Positions 1 through 8,141 of a stretch of DNA of 64,000 nucleotides are shown piece after piece. The stretch is from Deinococcus radiophilus. Its GTDB lineage: Bacteria > Deinococcota > Deinococci > Deinococcales > Deinococcaceae. The position numbers and the translations under genes are program-made. The stretch is from NCBI RefSeq assembly GCF_020889625.1, contig NZ_CP086380.1, positions 329,001 through 393,000 of the forward strand, given 5' to 3'. Position 1 is the first letter of the stretch, and every line of letters begins with the position of its first letter. Below the pieces are notes generated by a model that did not search any database, had not been told where the DNA came from, and saw only the letters and a program-made list of their open reading frames with translations.

Positions 1-109
1 ATGGATTGCCGAGCGCGCTACACAGTCGCCACCACCCACCAATCAATGCAGACTACTGCCGTTCTCAATAACGTTATAAATGACTTTACGGTTTTGTCGG
101 CGAGGCGGA
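1..109 (+). pseudogene. astacin-like metalloprotease, 5' fragment interrupted by IS3
   Basis: Reading frame 1 is open from the window edge to base 109 and ends in residues ..VINDFTVLSARR, where the IS3-family element begins. If the element (110-1360) and one copy of a 2-bp GA flank are removed, this frame runs directly into the frame at 1365 and gives ..SARR-NPSGQTTNFIQLPS.., which resembles the strand before the zinc helix in astacins. The ATG at base 1 is probably not the true start because the window cuts the gene. Neither fragment should make active enzyme. Confidence 0.5.
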
Positions 110-179
110 GGTAGTGGTACGCGAAATCCTTCCACATCAGCCCCACTTTTTAGGAGGGTGGGGCCACTGGAGGGAAGAT

Positions 180-467
180 ATGGGAAAACAGCGCAAAACC
201 TGGTCACCTGAACTCAAGGAGCAGATTGTTCTGGCTGTCCTGAGCGGGGAGCACACCATCGCAGAAGCTGCTCGTGAATACGAGGTCAGCGAGAGCTTGA
301 TTCACACCTGGCGTGCCCAGTTTCTGGAAGCGGGCCGTGCCCGCCTCCAGGGAGTGAGGCCGGATGCAGCCCAGAAGAAGTTGGAGAAGGAAGTCCAGCA
401 GCTCAAGGCCATCATTGCGGACAAGGAATTGTCACTCTATATCGCAAAAAAAATCCGGGGTCTCTGA
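180..467 (+). CDS. IS3-family transposase OrfA
   Basis: This is a 95-residue protein with an N-terminal helix-turn-helix of the IS3/Tnp_1 type (residues about 5-45, ..AEAAREYEVSESLIHTWRAQF..). It is followed by a coiled-coil/leucine-rich segment (about 60-85, ..KKLEKEVQQLKAII..) used for multimerisation. The start at 180 is chosen because GGAGGG lies 5-10 nt upstream; a longer GTG-start frame from 114 begins inside the left terminal repeat. It binds the element ends and is normally made alone and as an OrfAB fusion through frameshifting at 446-452. Confidence 0.8.
   Translation: MGKQRKTWSPELKEQIVLAVLSGEHTIAEAAREYEVSESLIHTWRAQFLEAGRARLQGVRPDAAQKKLEKEVQQLKAIIADKELSLYIAKKIRGL
446..452 (+). promoter_or_regulatory. 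-1 ribosomal frameshift heptamer in IS3 element
   Basis: A run of eight A (446-453) is phased so that the zero frame reads gcA AAA AAA, a slippery X XXY YYZ heptamer. The -1 frame is open through this point into OrfB. Slippage here would give the OrfAB transposase, as is well established for IS3-family elements. The signal is seen directly; its use is inferred. Confidence 0.6.
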
Positions 468-469
468 GC

Positions 470-1339
470 GTGGATGAACTCCTGGCGTGCTACCAGGAGT
501 TGCTCGGAGACCACCCGAAACTCAGTCTCAGCAGATTTGCTGGCGAGGTGGAGCGTCCATATCACGTCCTGCGCGATGCCCGGCAGAACGCAGAGCGTTC
601 TGCACAGCGGACGGAGCGACGTCAGCACGTCCTGGAAGAGGTACGGCTGAAAGCCCTGGAAGAGCCACTCAGCGGCTACCGTCTGATTTATCAGGCCCTA
701 CAACAAGATGTTCTGCGGCCTGCTCCGGGCCTCCATACTGTTCGTCGCTGCATGGTGGAGTTGAAGGTGCAGCGCCCGATTCCCAGAAAGAAACGCCGTC
801 CATCGGCATGCCCTACCTCTATCGTTCTCTGGCCAGCGGGCCGCCGAGTTCAGGTCGATGCCATACGGCTCAGCTTGCCGGACGGGATCTGCTGGGCTTA
901 TCTCGTCCTGGACGTAGAAAGTCGCGCACTGCTGCACATTGAAGTGGTCCGGAATCTCTCTGCCAGCAGCGCGGTCACCGCGCTGCAACGGGGAGTCTAT
1001 GTGCTGCACCATCTCGGCATACACGAGCAGCTCCTGATCATGACTGATGGTGGCTCAGATTTTACGTCTGGCGCATTCCAGGCGGCCTGTCAGGAGCCGG
1101 GCAACTGGGTACGGGCCAAGGTCTCACAGAAGCGAGGAATGGGCATCCTGGAAAGGCTCAACCGGACCTTCAAATATGACGGCGTCTTCCGGGAAGAATT
1201 GACGAATATTGCCCAGCTTCGTGCGTTCAGCACGAAGTTTAAAAACTGGTACAACTCTGGAAGGAGACATTCCAGTCTGGGGTATGCCTACCCCTGGGTT
1301 AAACTGCTGGAAGCTACGGAATCTTCGAACGTGGCTTGA
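470..1339 (+). CDS. IS3-family transposase OrfB (DDE integrase)
   Basis: This 289-residue rve-type integrase core is read from a GTG at 470 or, more likely, as part of a frameshifted OrfAB protein. Candidate catalytic acidic residues are D in ..RVQVDAIRL.., D in ..LIMTDGGSDF.. and E in ..GMGILERLNRT.., followed by the usual ..WYNSGRRHSSLGY.. segment. The frame is intact from end to end and its stop lies in the right terminal repeat, so this copy may still be functional. It is closest in pattern to IS3-family OrfB; I could not assign a subgroup. Confidence 0.82.
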   Translation: MDELLACYQELLGDHPKLSLSRFAGEVERPYHVLRDARQNAERSAQRTERRQHVLEEVRLKALEEPLSGYRLIYQALQQDVLRPAPGLHTVRRCMVELKVQRPIPRKKRRPSACPTSIVLWPAGRRVQVDAIRLSLPDGICWAYLVLDVESRALLHIEVVRNLSASSAVTALQRGVYVLHHLGIHEQLLIMTDGGSDFTSGAFQAACQEPGNWVRAKVSQKRGMGILERLNRTFKYDGVFREELTNIAQLRAFSTKFKNWYNSGRRHSSLGYAYPWVKLLEATESSNVA

Positions 1340-1360
1340 AGGATTTTCCGTACCACTACC

Positions 1361-1832
1361 GAATCCTAGTGGTCAGACCACTAACTTTATTCAGCTTCCC
1401 AGCTGGACACCTGGCCTGACTGGTCTGGCTGCACCAGGCTACTCCAACCAGAAGATGCTGCCCTATATCTATATCGTTGATGGTCAGTTCAACAGGCACA
1501 CGCTTCAGCACGAGATGGGCCACGCGGCAGGCCTGCACCACGAGCATCAGCGCTGCGACCGCGACCAGTATCTGAATCTCACCAATACGTGGTGGAACCG
1601 CACCATCAACCCTTTGAACTGGAATCGCCTGTGCGAGTGGGGTGAACAGATCGGGAAGTTTGACTACGACTCCATCATGATGTACCACCCGGGTACCTCA
1701 CCGAAGTACACACAGCTCCCTTCCGCCACCTCTGGCTATGAGGGCACCCTACAAACTGGCGTTTGGTCAAGCAATACGCCCTATGACCTGAGTCGGAGTG
1801 ACCTAAACGGCCTTAGAACACTCTATCCTTGA
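1361..1832 (+). pseudogene. astacin-like (M12A) metalloprotease, 3' fragment
   Basis: The fragment encodes the catalytic half of an astacin-type zinc protease. It has the extended zinc motif HEMGHAAGLHHEHQRCDRD (three His ligands, catalytic Glu, and the ExxRxDRD tail) and a Met-turn context DYDSIMMY about 60 residues later. It is in frame with the 3' end of the IS3 OrfB region only by accident. The N-terminal part lies at 1-109, on the other side of the IS. Astacin-like enzymes in bacteria are usually secreted, but the signal peptide region is outside the window. Confidence 0.75.
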
Positions 1833-1901
1833 GCCATAGGTTCAAAGGGCAGAAGCGGGGGGTAGCCCCCTTTCTTTGCCTCTTGAACCGGGAGGTTTCT
1901 G

Positions 1902-2396
1902 ATGAAATACTTGGCATTTCCACTTCTCAGCCTCGCCCTGACCGGCTGCGTAGGCGACATCGTCACTTACAAAGCTCTTTTGAAAGACAATGTTCTGCAA
2001 GCGACAGAGGGCAATCTGTCAGGGCAGGCAATCTCGCAGTACCTCAGTGCCCACCCACCACAGGGCAAATGGACGGTATTTGTTCCCAGCCCAGCCCATA
2101 ACGAAGCCCTGAAAGCCGAGTTGCAGCGCCGTGGTCTAAGTGAAGAGCAGTTCCTGAAATCTGCGTTGAGTGCCGACTTCGCAAAAGCCCATATTGTGCC
2201 GCAAGAACTCCATCTTCTCATCGGTACCCATCATCATAAGAGCCTAAGTGGACAAACCTACCGCATTAACTGTCCTGCTGACGCGAGCTGCACCATTGAT
2301 GAAACAACCACCATCACCACCACAACCTGTGGTGTGACGTGTTCTATTCCTGATGGCGTTGCCTACAACATCGTGGGCGCACCTCTGAAGTTCTAA
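1902..2396 (+). CDS. lipoprotein with degenerate fasciclin-like pattern
   Basis: This 164-residue protein starts at an ATG preceded by GGGAGG. The N-terminus MKYLAFPLLSLALTGC is a short lipoprotein signal with lipobox LTGC, so Cys16 is probably lipid-modified. The segments TVFVPSPAHNEAL, ..AKAHIVPQELHLL.. and ..SLSGQTYRI.. recall the order of motifs in FAS1 (fasciclin) domains, which mediate adhesion; this resemblance is weak and by eye. It lies 69 nt after the protease remnant and may once have been co-transcribed with it. A Thr-rich stretch (about 133-139) and four Cys mark the C-terminal third. Confidence 0.6.
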   Translation: MKYLAFPLLSLALTGCVGDIVTYKALLKDNVLQATEGNLSGQAISQYLSAHPPQGKWTVFVPSPAHNEALKAELQRRGLSEEQFLKSALSADFAKAHIVPQELHLLIGTHHHKSLSGQTYRINCPADASCTIDETTTITTTTCGVTCSIPDGVAYNIVGAPLKF

Positions 2397-2402
2397 ACTG
2401 CC

Positions 2403-2427
2403 CCCCAAAGTGTCCATGACTTTGGGG
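2403..2427 (+). terminator. stem-loop after lipoprotein gene
   Basis: A perfect 9-bp stem (CCCCAAAGT at 2403-2411 with ACTTTGGGG at 2419-2427) around a 7-nt loop lies 7 nt past the stop of the lipoprotein gene. It lacks a strong T-run, so its function as a terminator is inferred from position only. Confidence 0.45.
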
Positions 2428-3065
2428 AGACTTTGATGATCAGAAACGAAAACACCCGCCTACCGGGGTAGGTCTGAAGCACTCTTTTTTCCGAGTGTCT
2501 GTAGCCCCTGCGTTACGAGCGAGAACACCTGTTGGGAACAGCGTCAGCAGGGTTGCAGGCCAATATGAATGGCCTGATTCGCGCCCTAATATTGCCCACG
2601 TTGCTGATGACGGTGGGCAGCCCCATTTGTTTGGACAAATCTAAATATTGATGACGTGCTAAGTCGGTAACACTTCAGGGTAGATACCTAGCAATTTGGC
2701 TGGGAGTTGCCGATAGCGGATTTTCGGCCATACCGTACGGAGGTAAGCCTTGAGTTGCTCCAGCGTCTCTGGGCAAAAATTGGCGAGTTGGTGGTGTTTG
2801 ACATAGGCCCACACTCGTTCAATGGGGTTGAGTTCAGGGCTGTACGGTGGCAGGTACGTTAGGCTCAGTCGTTCATGTTGTGATACGAAGGCCGAAACGG
2901 CCTTCGCCTTATGGATTTTAGCGTTGTCCACCACAACAGTGATCTTCCCCTTGATGTGTCGCATCAGATGCGTCAAAAATGCGATGAAGCCCATCGCTTT
3001 GACCGACCCTTCGTGTGTCTGCTGGAAAAACTGGCCCTTAGACGTAATCCCGCCAATCACGGAGA

Positions 3066-3074
3066 GCTTTTTCC
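3066..3074. repeat. 9-bp target site duplication of nested IS4 element
   Basis: GCTTTTTCC lies immediately before the IS4 left end (3066-3074) and immediately after its right end (4241-4249). Both copies sit inside IS630 transposase coding sequence, so the IS4 element arrived after the IS630 element. Confidence 0.85.
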
Positions 3075-4240
3075 CTGACTACCCCTCAAAACGCGGGACA
3101 AGCCGCGCTAGACGGTTCCAATTTTCAGGGCTTGGGTGACTGAGCAAATCTCGCAACTCATCCAAGCCCAGTCGAAACAGACTTTTGCTGGCGTAGCCAT
3201 GCGCTTTCTGGCGCTTGGCCTTCATGGTCTCCACGTTGCTTTCAAGCAGCAGAACCACACCTGTTTGGAGACACCAGGGTGTTGCTGATGGCGATCACCA
3301 TCAGCAGCGTTGACACCCGCTCGGCCTGGGTCAATCCGGTCGCTTCCAGATCGAAGCCTCTGGTTTTCAGCGCAGCGTGCAGGTTTTCGCACTGCCAGCG
3401 CAGTGCGTACTTCCGCAAATTCTGATCTGCTCTGCCCTTGTAGGCCAGGTACAGCATCTCCGTCTTCGAGACCTTCAGTGCCAGAACACGGAGTCTGACC
3501 CCGTACACCACCATAGAGCTGTGCCAGACGCGAACCTCTCCCACCTGCATTTTCTTAGCGAAGACGTGGACAGGTAAGCCGTCCATCTTGGTGTCGCTCC
3601 GCAACCTGATACAGGGAACAATCCCATGTTCGCTTAGGAACGTAAACCAGTCCTGGCCGATGAATTCACGGTCTGCCAGCAGACCGTTAATGCGGACGTG
3701 AGGACAATGACGCAGAAAATCAGCCATCAGCTCCTTACGTATTCGCTGATCACTGCTTCCCCCGTGCGGGAGAAAACGCCACATCAGCGGCAAACTGAAC
3801 CCTTCCCATACCGCAGACAGCATCAGGATGTTGACGTCCCTCTTCCCCAGTTTCCAGTTCGTCCGGTCCAGGATGAGCGTCAGCTCATCCGTACCCAGCA
3901 CGTGAAGCGCAAACTTCAGATACATCTCTTCCGGGAGAAGGAATTGAACAAAGCGCAAAAGACGTTGGTAACGGGTTTCCTGACTTCCTGCCAGGGCAAT
4001 GGTGGTCTTCAGATTGTTCAGCACCACGCTACGCTGCTGGATGAGCGTCAGAATCAACGCGACCAGGACGGTGAACCGTCGCTGGTCGATACGGAAAAAG
4101 GGACGCAAGGCTGCGAAGAGGCTCTCCTGGGGCGGCTGGTTCAGCTGGTTCATTGCAGATACACCTTATGAACCAGCTCTTTTTACGTCTATAGAATCAG
4201 CGTCTCAGACAGTGCTACCGGAGTTTTGAGGGGTAGTCAG
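3075..4240 (-). mobile_element. IS4-family insertion sequence nested in IS630
   Basis: The element is 1,166 bp with perfect 18-bp terminal inverted repeats (3075-3092 and 4223-4240; outer bases CTGACTACCCCTCAAAAC) and a 9-bp direct repeat on both sides. It carries a single minus-strand transposase gene. Sharp ends and identical flanks indicate a recent insertion relative to the IS630 copy. Confidence 0.88.
3079..4153 (-). pseudogene. IS4-family transposase with C-terminal frameshift
   Basis: The main frame (4153-3242) has IS4 DDE hallmarks: D in ..LTLILDRTNWKLG.., D in ..GLLADREFIG.., and a YREK-like region ..LRWQCENLHAALKTRGFDLE... After ..VIAISNT the frame shifts by one base at a GGG (plus strand 3277-3279) and terminates early. 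The neighbouring frame continues with a plausible tail (..GVVLLLESNVETMKAK.. to ..LVPRFEG) and stops inside the terminal repeat at 3079-3081, as is common for IS4 elements. About 65 C-terminal residues are therefore lost or replaced. The DDE residues are intact, so activity is uncertain. Confidence 0.78.
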
Positions 4241-4979
4241 GCTTTTTCCAATTGGTCTTGGCCAGAATCACTGGGGTCTGACCACGCGTGGCCCAGGTGT
4301 TGCCAATCACGGGCTTCATACTGATTCCGACTTCATCGGCCCAGACGGTGGTTTCACCATCATCTATCTTTTTTTTCCAGGACTGGAAGCTCTGCTTCCA
4401 GCCAAGCGTCGACCTGCTCAGCATTCTGTTCCAACGGGCGTTTTTCTGCTTTCTGCCAGGAAAAGCCCCAGCGTAACAGCAGCTTTCCGACCCAGTCGTG
4501 GTCATACCAGACACCATATCTGCATCCAATCTCGTCGCGAATACGTGCGGTAGTCCAGCGCCCGTCTGGAAAACGCTGTGGATCTGGCCCTGCCTCAATC
4601 ATCGCCATGATTTCAGCCACTTGGTGATCGGTGAGAAAGGAGGGACGTCCAGAGGAGAAAGTAGCTTCAAGGGTATCGCCATGTCGTAAGCGCTGCCGCC
4701 AGGTAGGAACAGTGCTGGCGCTGACACCAAAACGCTGGGCAATCGTCTTGGAGGACAGGGTCATATCGGAGAGCATCGGAAGAGCGGCGAGTCGCCGCTC
4801 TTCCATCTGCTGACGTGTCCATCGGCTGGGCCGCCAAACCTCACTCACGGTTTCAGTCTAACTCTGTCGTGAACTTACCACGTTATCAATAGAAGCCCAG
4901 CTCAACTTAGCCGAATCCTCTATTTAGATTTGTCCAGTTTTAGGGGAGCACTCCAAAAACACTACTGAACAAGCCTTAC

Positions 4980-6132
4980 ACTCATAAGTTGCACCTTGCA
5001 TAGCTGAGCGAATAGCCGTGCTGGAGAAGAAATTCTCGTTCTTTTTGGAGCTGACTCAGAAGATGGTTGAGCCTGACTACGGGGAACAGGGTATACAGGG
5101 CCAGGCGTGCCGCCTCTTTCAAGGTCATCCCTTCTGAGCGATGCAGTATGGTCAGGGTGAAGGCCAGGAAGACCATCAGAATCCAGCGGTCCAGACCCCT
5201 GGCAGTTCGCAGCGCGAACTGCGCCAACCCAAACTGGTGCTTACCTTCCTTGAAAAAGGACTCCAATGTCCAGCGCCGCCCACCCTCAGCAACGATCTCG
5301 TCCCCCTCCAACAGTTCAGACGACACCGCGAAGAATTCACGGTCCCCACGGTCTACTCTCCCCAGAGACAGCGTTTCCAGAGACCAGTTGGCCAAGTTGA
5401 CATAGCCTCCATGCGGACAGTCCGCCACCGTCACCCGCCCAGGATGGTCCGTGCGCCGGTTGCTCCTCACACCCACCACAAACTCAAAACCAAGGCGCTG
5501 CACGCCTTCCAGAAAGGCAGCGGATTCAAATCCGCTGTCGGCCAACATGCGGATCCGAAAGCGCTTCCCCACGAAGTCCGGCACCTCCTCCAGCAGGTCC
5601 TGGGCCAACGTGACCGGGGTACCGGTGTGCTTGCCCTGGTACACCCGGTAGGAAATGGGGAACTTCAGTTCCCCATATTCGGCAAACAGGACGACCAGGT
5701 GGATGCCATGTCTACCGTTGTACACACTGACAAAGGGCAACTGGGTCCCCACCTTTTCCACCGTGGTCAGATCCACACTGAGCCGCAACCGAGGTCGGCG
5801 TTTGGAGTGAGCTACGTCCAACAAAATGCGCCACTGGATGTCCTGCGTCTCGTCCCAGCAACGGTCTGAATCCCAGTCATAGACGTTGAAGAAGCGACTC
5901 AGTGCACTGGGGCTGGCTCCTTCAGCTTGGCTGAATTTGATCTTCTGGCCTGGACTGTGGAAAAGGTGCAGCGAAGCCTCCAGGCTTCGCCGTTGGTACA
6001 GCGTCTCTGGAATGTCCAGAATCCGCTGTGAGAGAATATGGGCGCGCTCCCCTGAAACCTGTTTGTACACACTTCCAGAATTTCAGCTCTGGGAGCGCTT
6101 TTTGTCCGCCTATTCAGGTGCAAGTTCTGAGT
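4980..6132 (-). mobile_element. IS4-superfamily insertion sequence
   Basis: One intact minus-strand transposase is bracketed by imperfect inverted sequences: ACTCATAAGTTGCACCTT from 4980 and CAGGTGCAAGTTCTGAGT ending at 6132, 14-15 of 18 positions matching. The transposase stop lies within the left repeat. No direct repeat was found at the flanks, so the ends are tentative. The element sits about 45 bp from the IS630 unit. Confidence 0.6.
4982..6070 (-). CDS. IS4-superfamily DDE transposase
   Basis: This 362-residue protein reads from a GTG start without interruption. It shows D in ..[14 protein letters not shown].., D in ..[15 protein letters not shown].. and E in ..[17 protein letters not shown].., the DDE order and the E-x6-K spacing of IS4-like transposases. 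A hydrophobic helix (..[14 protein letters not shown]..) follows, as in related enzymes. It is unrelated in detail to the other two IS4-type transposases in this window. It is the only IS4-type transposase here that is unbroken. Confidence 0.78.
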   Translation of the reverse strand: MYKQVSGERAHILSQRILDIPETLYQRRSLEASLHLFHSPGQKIKFSQAEGASPSALSRFFNVYDWDSDRCWDETQDIQWRILLDVAHSKRRPRLRLSVDLTTVEKVGTQLPFVSVYNGRHGIHLVVLFAEYGELKFPISYRVYQGKHTGTPVTLAQDLLEEVPDFVGKRFRIRMLADSGFESAAFLEGVQRLGFEFVVGVRSNRRTDHPGRVTVADCPHGGYVNLANWSLETLSLGRVDRGDREFFAVSSELLEGDEIVAEGGRRWTLESFFKEGKHQFGLAQFALRTARGLDRWILMVFLAFTLTILHRSEGMTLKEAARLALYTLFPVVRLNHLLSQLQKEREFLLQHGYSLSYARCNL

Positions 6133-6299
6133 CGGATATTTTAGAAGCAGCCTCTATGATTTTCCATGAGCAGACATGGACGCACTCAGCCTCCGCACCC
6201 CATTTTCCGGATAGTTTCTAACGCCCCGCCGCACTCTGGCGCCCGATCAAGTTTGCAGCTCCTCCCTCGCTCTCTTTAAGCCAATTCCATCAGCAAAAG

Positions 6300-6331
6300 C
6301 AGCGGCACACCCAGCTTCTGGTGCGCCGCTG
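6300..6331 (-). terminator. stem-loop downstream of antiporter gene
   Basis: CAGCGGC (6300-6306) pairs with GCCGCTG (6325-6331), extended inward by partial ACACC/GGTGC pairing. On the minus strand it is followed by CTTTTGC. It lies about 25 nt after the antiporter stop and is a likely weak rho-independent terminator. Confidence 0.5.
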
Positions 6332-6354
6332 CCTCTTTATCTGTCCGTGTCACG

Positions 6355-7839
6355 TCAGGACGTCGTTGCCCCGGCGTGTAAGTAGGCCCGCATCTCGTCC
6401 AGATCTTCGGGAAAGGCCAGCACCAGCAGGCTGTCGCCGCCGCGCAGCTCGGTGGGGCCTTTGGGCACCAGATACTCGGCCTCACGGTGAATCAGCATAA
6501 TCAGCGCTTCTTCGGGGAGTGGCAGGTCCATGATCATGGCTCCGTCGGCCTGGCTCCCCGGCTGCACTTCTACCTCTACCATGTCGTTTTTGCCGTGTCC
6601 GGTGGGCGTGAAGGTCAGCGGGTGGCTGGCGGGAGCGACGAAGGGTTCGCGCACTCCCAGCAGGTTCGCCATCTGCGGCAGGGTCGTGCCCTGGAGCAGC
6701 ACGCTGACCAGCACCATAAAGAACACCACGTTGAACAGTTCCTGGGCATAGGGCACCCCGGCCAGCAGTGGAAACGTCGCCAGCACGATCGGCACTGCAC
6801 CACGCAGACCCACCCAGGCGATCATGGCGGTCTGCGGCAGGGGCATACGGAAGGGCAACAGGCTCAGGAAGACTGCGGCTGGCCTGGCGAGAAAGACCAG
6901 CGTGAGGGCCGCCAGGACGGCACTTCCCGCATTGGGCAGCAGTTCGTGGGGGTTGACCAGCAGGCCCAGCGTCAGGAACATCAGCACTTGCATCAGCCAC
7001 GAGAGGCCGTCGTGAAACGAGATCAGGCTGCGCTTATGGGCAAAGGCGCTGTTGCCCAGGAGCACCCCGGCGATGTAAATCGCCAGAAAACCGCTGCCAC
7101 CGGCCAGCGCCGTACCGCTGAAGATCATCAGGGCCAGGGCGATGGTCAGCACTGGATAGAGTCCCTCGAACTGGAGAGGCAATTTCCGCAGGACGGTCAG
7201 AGCGGCGCGTCCCAGCACGAACCCCAGAACGGCCCCGATCAGCATCTGCTTGACGAACAGGGGCACGATACTCAGTGGTCCCAATTCCGGCTGCGCGATC
7301 AGGGTCAGGATACCGACGGTCAGAAAAACGGCCATCGGATCGTTGCCGCCGGACTCGAACTCCAGCAGTGGGGCGATCTCACCCTGTAGGCCCAGTTGCC
7401 GCTCCTTGAGCACCGAGAAGACCGCGCTGGCGTCGGTCGAGCTGACGATGGCGCCCAGCAGCCAGGCAATCAGCCAGGGCAGGCCCAGCACGTAGTGCCC
7501 GAACAGCGCCATGATGCCCGCCGTGATCAGGACGCCCAGCGTAGCCAGAACCAGACCGCGTCCCACCACCGGGCGGGTTTCTTTCCAGTCGGTGCTCAGC
7601 CCGCCCTGAAACAGGATGAAGCACAGTGCCAGTGTGCCCAGACCCTGCGCCAGCGCGTAGTTGCTGAACTCGATGCCCAGCCCGTCGGTGCCGGCCAGCA
7701 TGCCCACGCCCAGGAACAGCAGCAGCCCCGGCACGCCCAGGCGTCCCCCGACCCGCCCCACCACCAGGCTGACCAGCAGCAGGATCCCCAGAATCAGCAG
7801 TAACAGTTCAGTTTGCAGATGTGGCCTCCCTTGTCCCAT
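6355..7839 (-). CDS. K+/H+ (or Na+/H+) antiporter, CPA family with TrkA_C domain
   Basis: This 494-residue protein has about 12-13 hydrophobic segments in residues 10-390. They include the transport-core motif ..AIVSSTDASAVFSVL.. and ..FESGGNDPMAVFL.. (the ND pair typical of CPA1-type exchangers) and ..VGLRGAVPIVLATF... A cytoplasmic C-terminal domain of about 90 residues (..VEVEVQPGSQADGAMIMDLPLPEEALIMLI.. to ..GGDSLLVLAFPEDL..) is a TrkA_C/RCK_C ligand-sensing module. The order matches potassium/proton antiporters of the NhaP2/CvrA type, which extrude K+ at the inner membrane. Ion specificity cannot be read from sequence alone. The gene stands alone, divergent from pheS. Confidence 0.85.
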   Translation of the reverse strand: MGQGRPHLQTELLLLILGILLLVSLVVGRVGGRLGVPGLLLFLGVGMLAGTDGLGIEFSNYALAQGLGTLALCFILFQGGLSTDWKETRPVVGRGLVLATLGVLITAGIMALFGHYVLGLPWLIAWLLGAIVSSTDASAVFSVLKERQLGLQGEIAPLLEFESGGNDPMAVFLTVGILTLIAQPELGPLSIVPLFVKQMLIGAVLGFVLGRAALTVLRKLPLQFEGLYPVLTIALALMIFSGTALAGGSGFLAIYIAGVLLGNSAFAHKRSLISFHDGLSWLMQVLMFLTLGLLVNPHELLPNAGSAVLAALTLVFLARPAAVFLSLLPFRMPLPQTAMIAWVGLRGAVPIVLATFPLLAGVPYAQELFNVVFFMVLVSVLLQGTTLPQMANLLGVREPFVAPASHPLTFTPTGHGKNDMVEVEVQPGSQADGAMIMDLPLPEEALIMLIHREAEYLVPKGPTELRGGDSLLVLAFPEDLDEMRAYLHAGATTS

Positions 7840-7954
7840 TACTGTACCGCCTACCCAGGTGGTGACGTTTCAGCATCCAGGGCGCCGTGACGTGCTTCAA
7901 TCCTGTTTCAGATGGAGAGTGAGGGTTGCCGGTTCGGGAAATAGCCCCGGTAGC

Positions 7955-7983
7955 TTGCCGCCGCTGCCCCCAACCGCTAACCT
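7955..7983 (+). promoter_or_regulatory. pheS operon promoter (leaderless leader peptide)
   Basis: TTGCCG (7955-7960), a 17-nt spacer, and TAACCT (7978-7983) form a consensus-like -35/-10 pair. The -10 fits the TANNNT box common in Deinococcus and lies 7 nt before ATG 7991, so transcription should start at or next to that A. Confidence 0.65.
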
Positions 7984-7990
7984 GAGTCGG

Positions 7991-8044
7991 ATGACCCTGG
8001 GCTACGTGACACCTTCGCCATTTTTTAGATTTCGGGAAATGTAG
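7991..8044 (+). CDS. pheST leader peptide, Phe-rich
   Basis: A 17-codon reading frame, MTLGYVTPSPFFRFREM then TAG, begins at the predicted transcription start and contains three Phe codons in four (TTT TTT AGA TTT, 8021-8032). It is followed by mutually exclusive antiterminator and terminator stems. The architecture resembles the E. coli pheM leader of pheST. Its role would be to sense charged tRNA-Phe by ribosome stalling. No homology evidence exists beyond this arrangement, and the peptide itself is not expected to have a function. Confidence 0.6.
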   Translation: MTLGYVTPSPFFRFREM

Positions 8045-8070
8045 TTGCCTCGCCGCAGACTGCATTTCCC
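8034..8070 (+). promoter_or_regulatory. antiterminator stem of pheS attenuator
   Basis: Bases 8034-8044 pair with 8060-8070 over 11 bp (ten Watson-Crick and one G-U) around a 15-nt loop. The 3' arm uses CCC 8068-8070, the first bases of the terminator stem, so the two cannot coexist. A weaker alternative, CATTT 8019-8023 with AAATG 8037-8041, would act as the 1:2 pause stem. A ribosome stalled at Phe codons 8021-8026 frees the 8036-8041 region, while one at the stop codon covers it. Confidence 0.6.
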
Positions 8071-8103
8071 CGCTGCCGTATAGGGACAGCGGGGATTGTT
8101 TTT
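8068..8103 (+). terminator. attenuator terminator before pheS
   Basis: CCCCGCTG (8068-8075) pairs with CAGCGGGG (8087-8094) around an 11-nt loop and is followed by ATTGTTTTT. This is a good intrinsic terminator placed 48 nt before the pheS start, with no complete upstream plus-strand gene to end except the leader peptide. Confidence 0.75.
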
Positions 8104-8141
8104 GAAGACGGAAGTTCGTAAGCACCAAGCAGAGGAAAACT

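Larger units (their letters stand above)
110..1360 (+). mobile_element. IS3-family insertion sequence
   Basis: The element is about 1.25 kb. Terminal inverted repeats lie at 110-134 and 1336-1360; about 22 of 25 positions match, with the outer 11 (GGTAGTGGTAC) identical. It carries an OrfA helix-turn-helix gene and an OrfB DDE integrase gene in the -1 frame, the standard IS3 layout. Only a 2-bp GA is repeated at the flanks (108-109 and 1361-1362), shorter than the 3-5 bp usual for IS3. Removing the element plus one GA restores the host metalloprotease frame, which supports these ends. Confidence 0.8.
2659..4848 (-). pseudogene. IS630-family transposase, interrupted and frameshifted
   Basis: Three collinear minus-strand pieces make one transposase. 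The N-terminal helix-turn-helix region runs 4848-4360. The middle piece, with the first catalytic Asp (..VWADEVGIS..), runs from about 4380 to 4241. The C-terminal DDE_3 region, with ..VVVDNAKIHK.. and ..PELNPIERVW.., runs from about 3074 to 2659. The first and second pieces differ by one base at an A8 run (4369-4376), which could be decay or slippage as seen in some IS630 relatives. The second and third pieces join perfectly (..NWKK-LSVIGG..) once the IS4 element and one copy of its duplication are removed. It is not translatable as it stands. Confidence 0.8.
2632..4936 (-). mobile_element. IS630-family insertion sequence, split by an IS4 element
   Basis: Inverted copies of TGGACAAATCTAAATA lie at 2632-2647 and 4921-4936 and bracket the IS630-type transposase. 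After subtracting the nested IS4 element and one target duplication, the IS630 unit is about 1.13 kb, a normal size for the family. I could not confirm the flanking TA dinucleotide typical of the group, so the outermost bases are approximate. Confidence 0.65.

Noticed and set aside
107..1363. 3-bp target duplication for the IS3 element
   Set aside because: Flanks GGA and GAA do not match; only GA/GA is repeated and only that restores the host frame.
8034..8103. T-box riboswitch for pheS
   Set aside because: No stem I, specifier loop or conserved T-box sequence is visible; the Phe-rich leader peptide with competing stems explains the region better.
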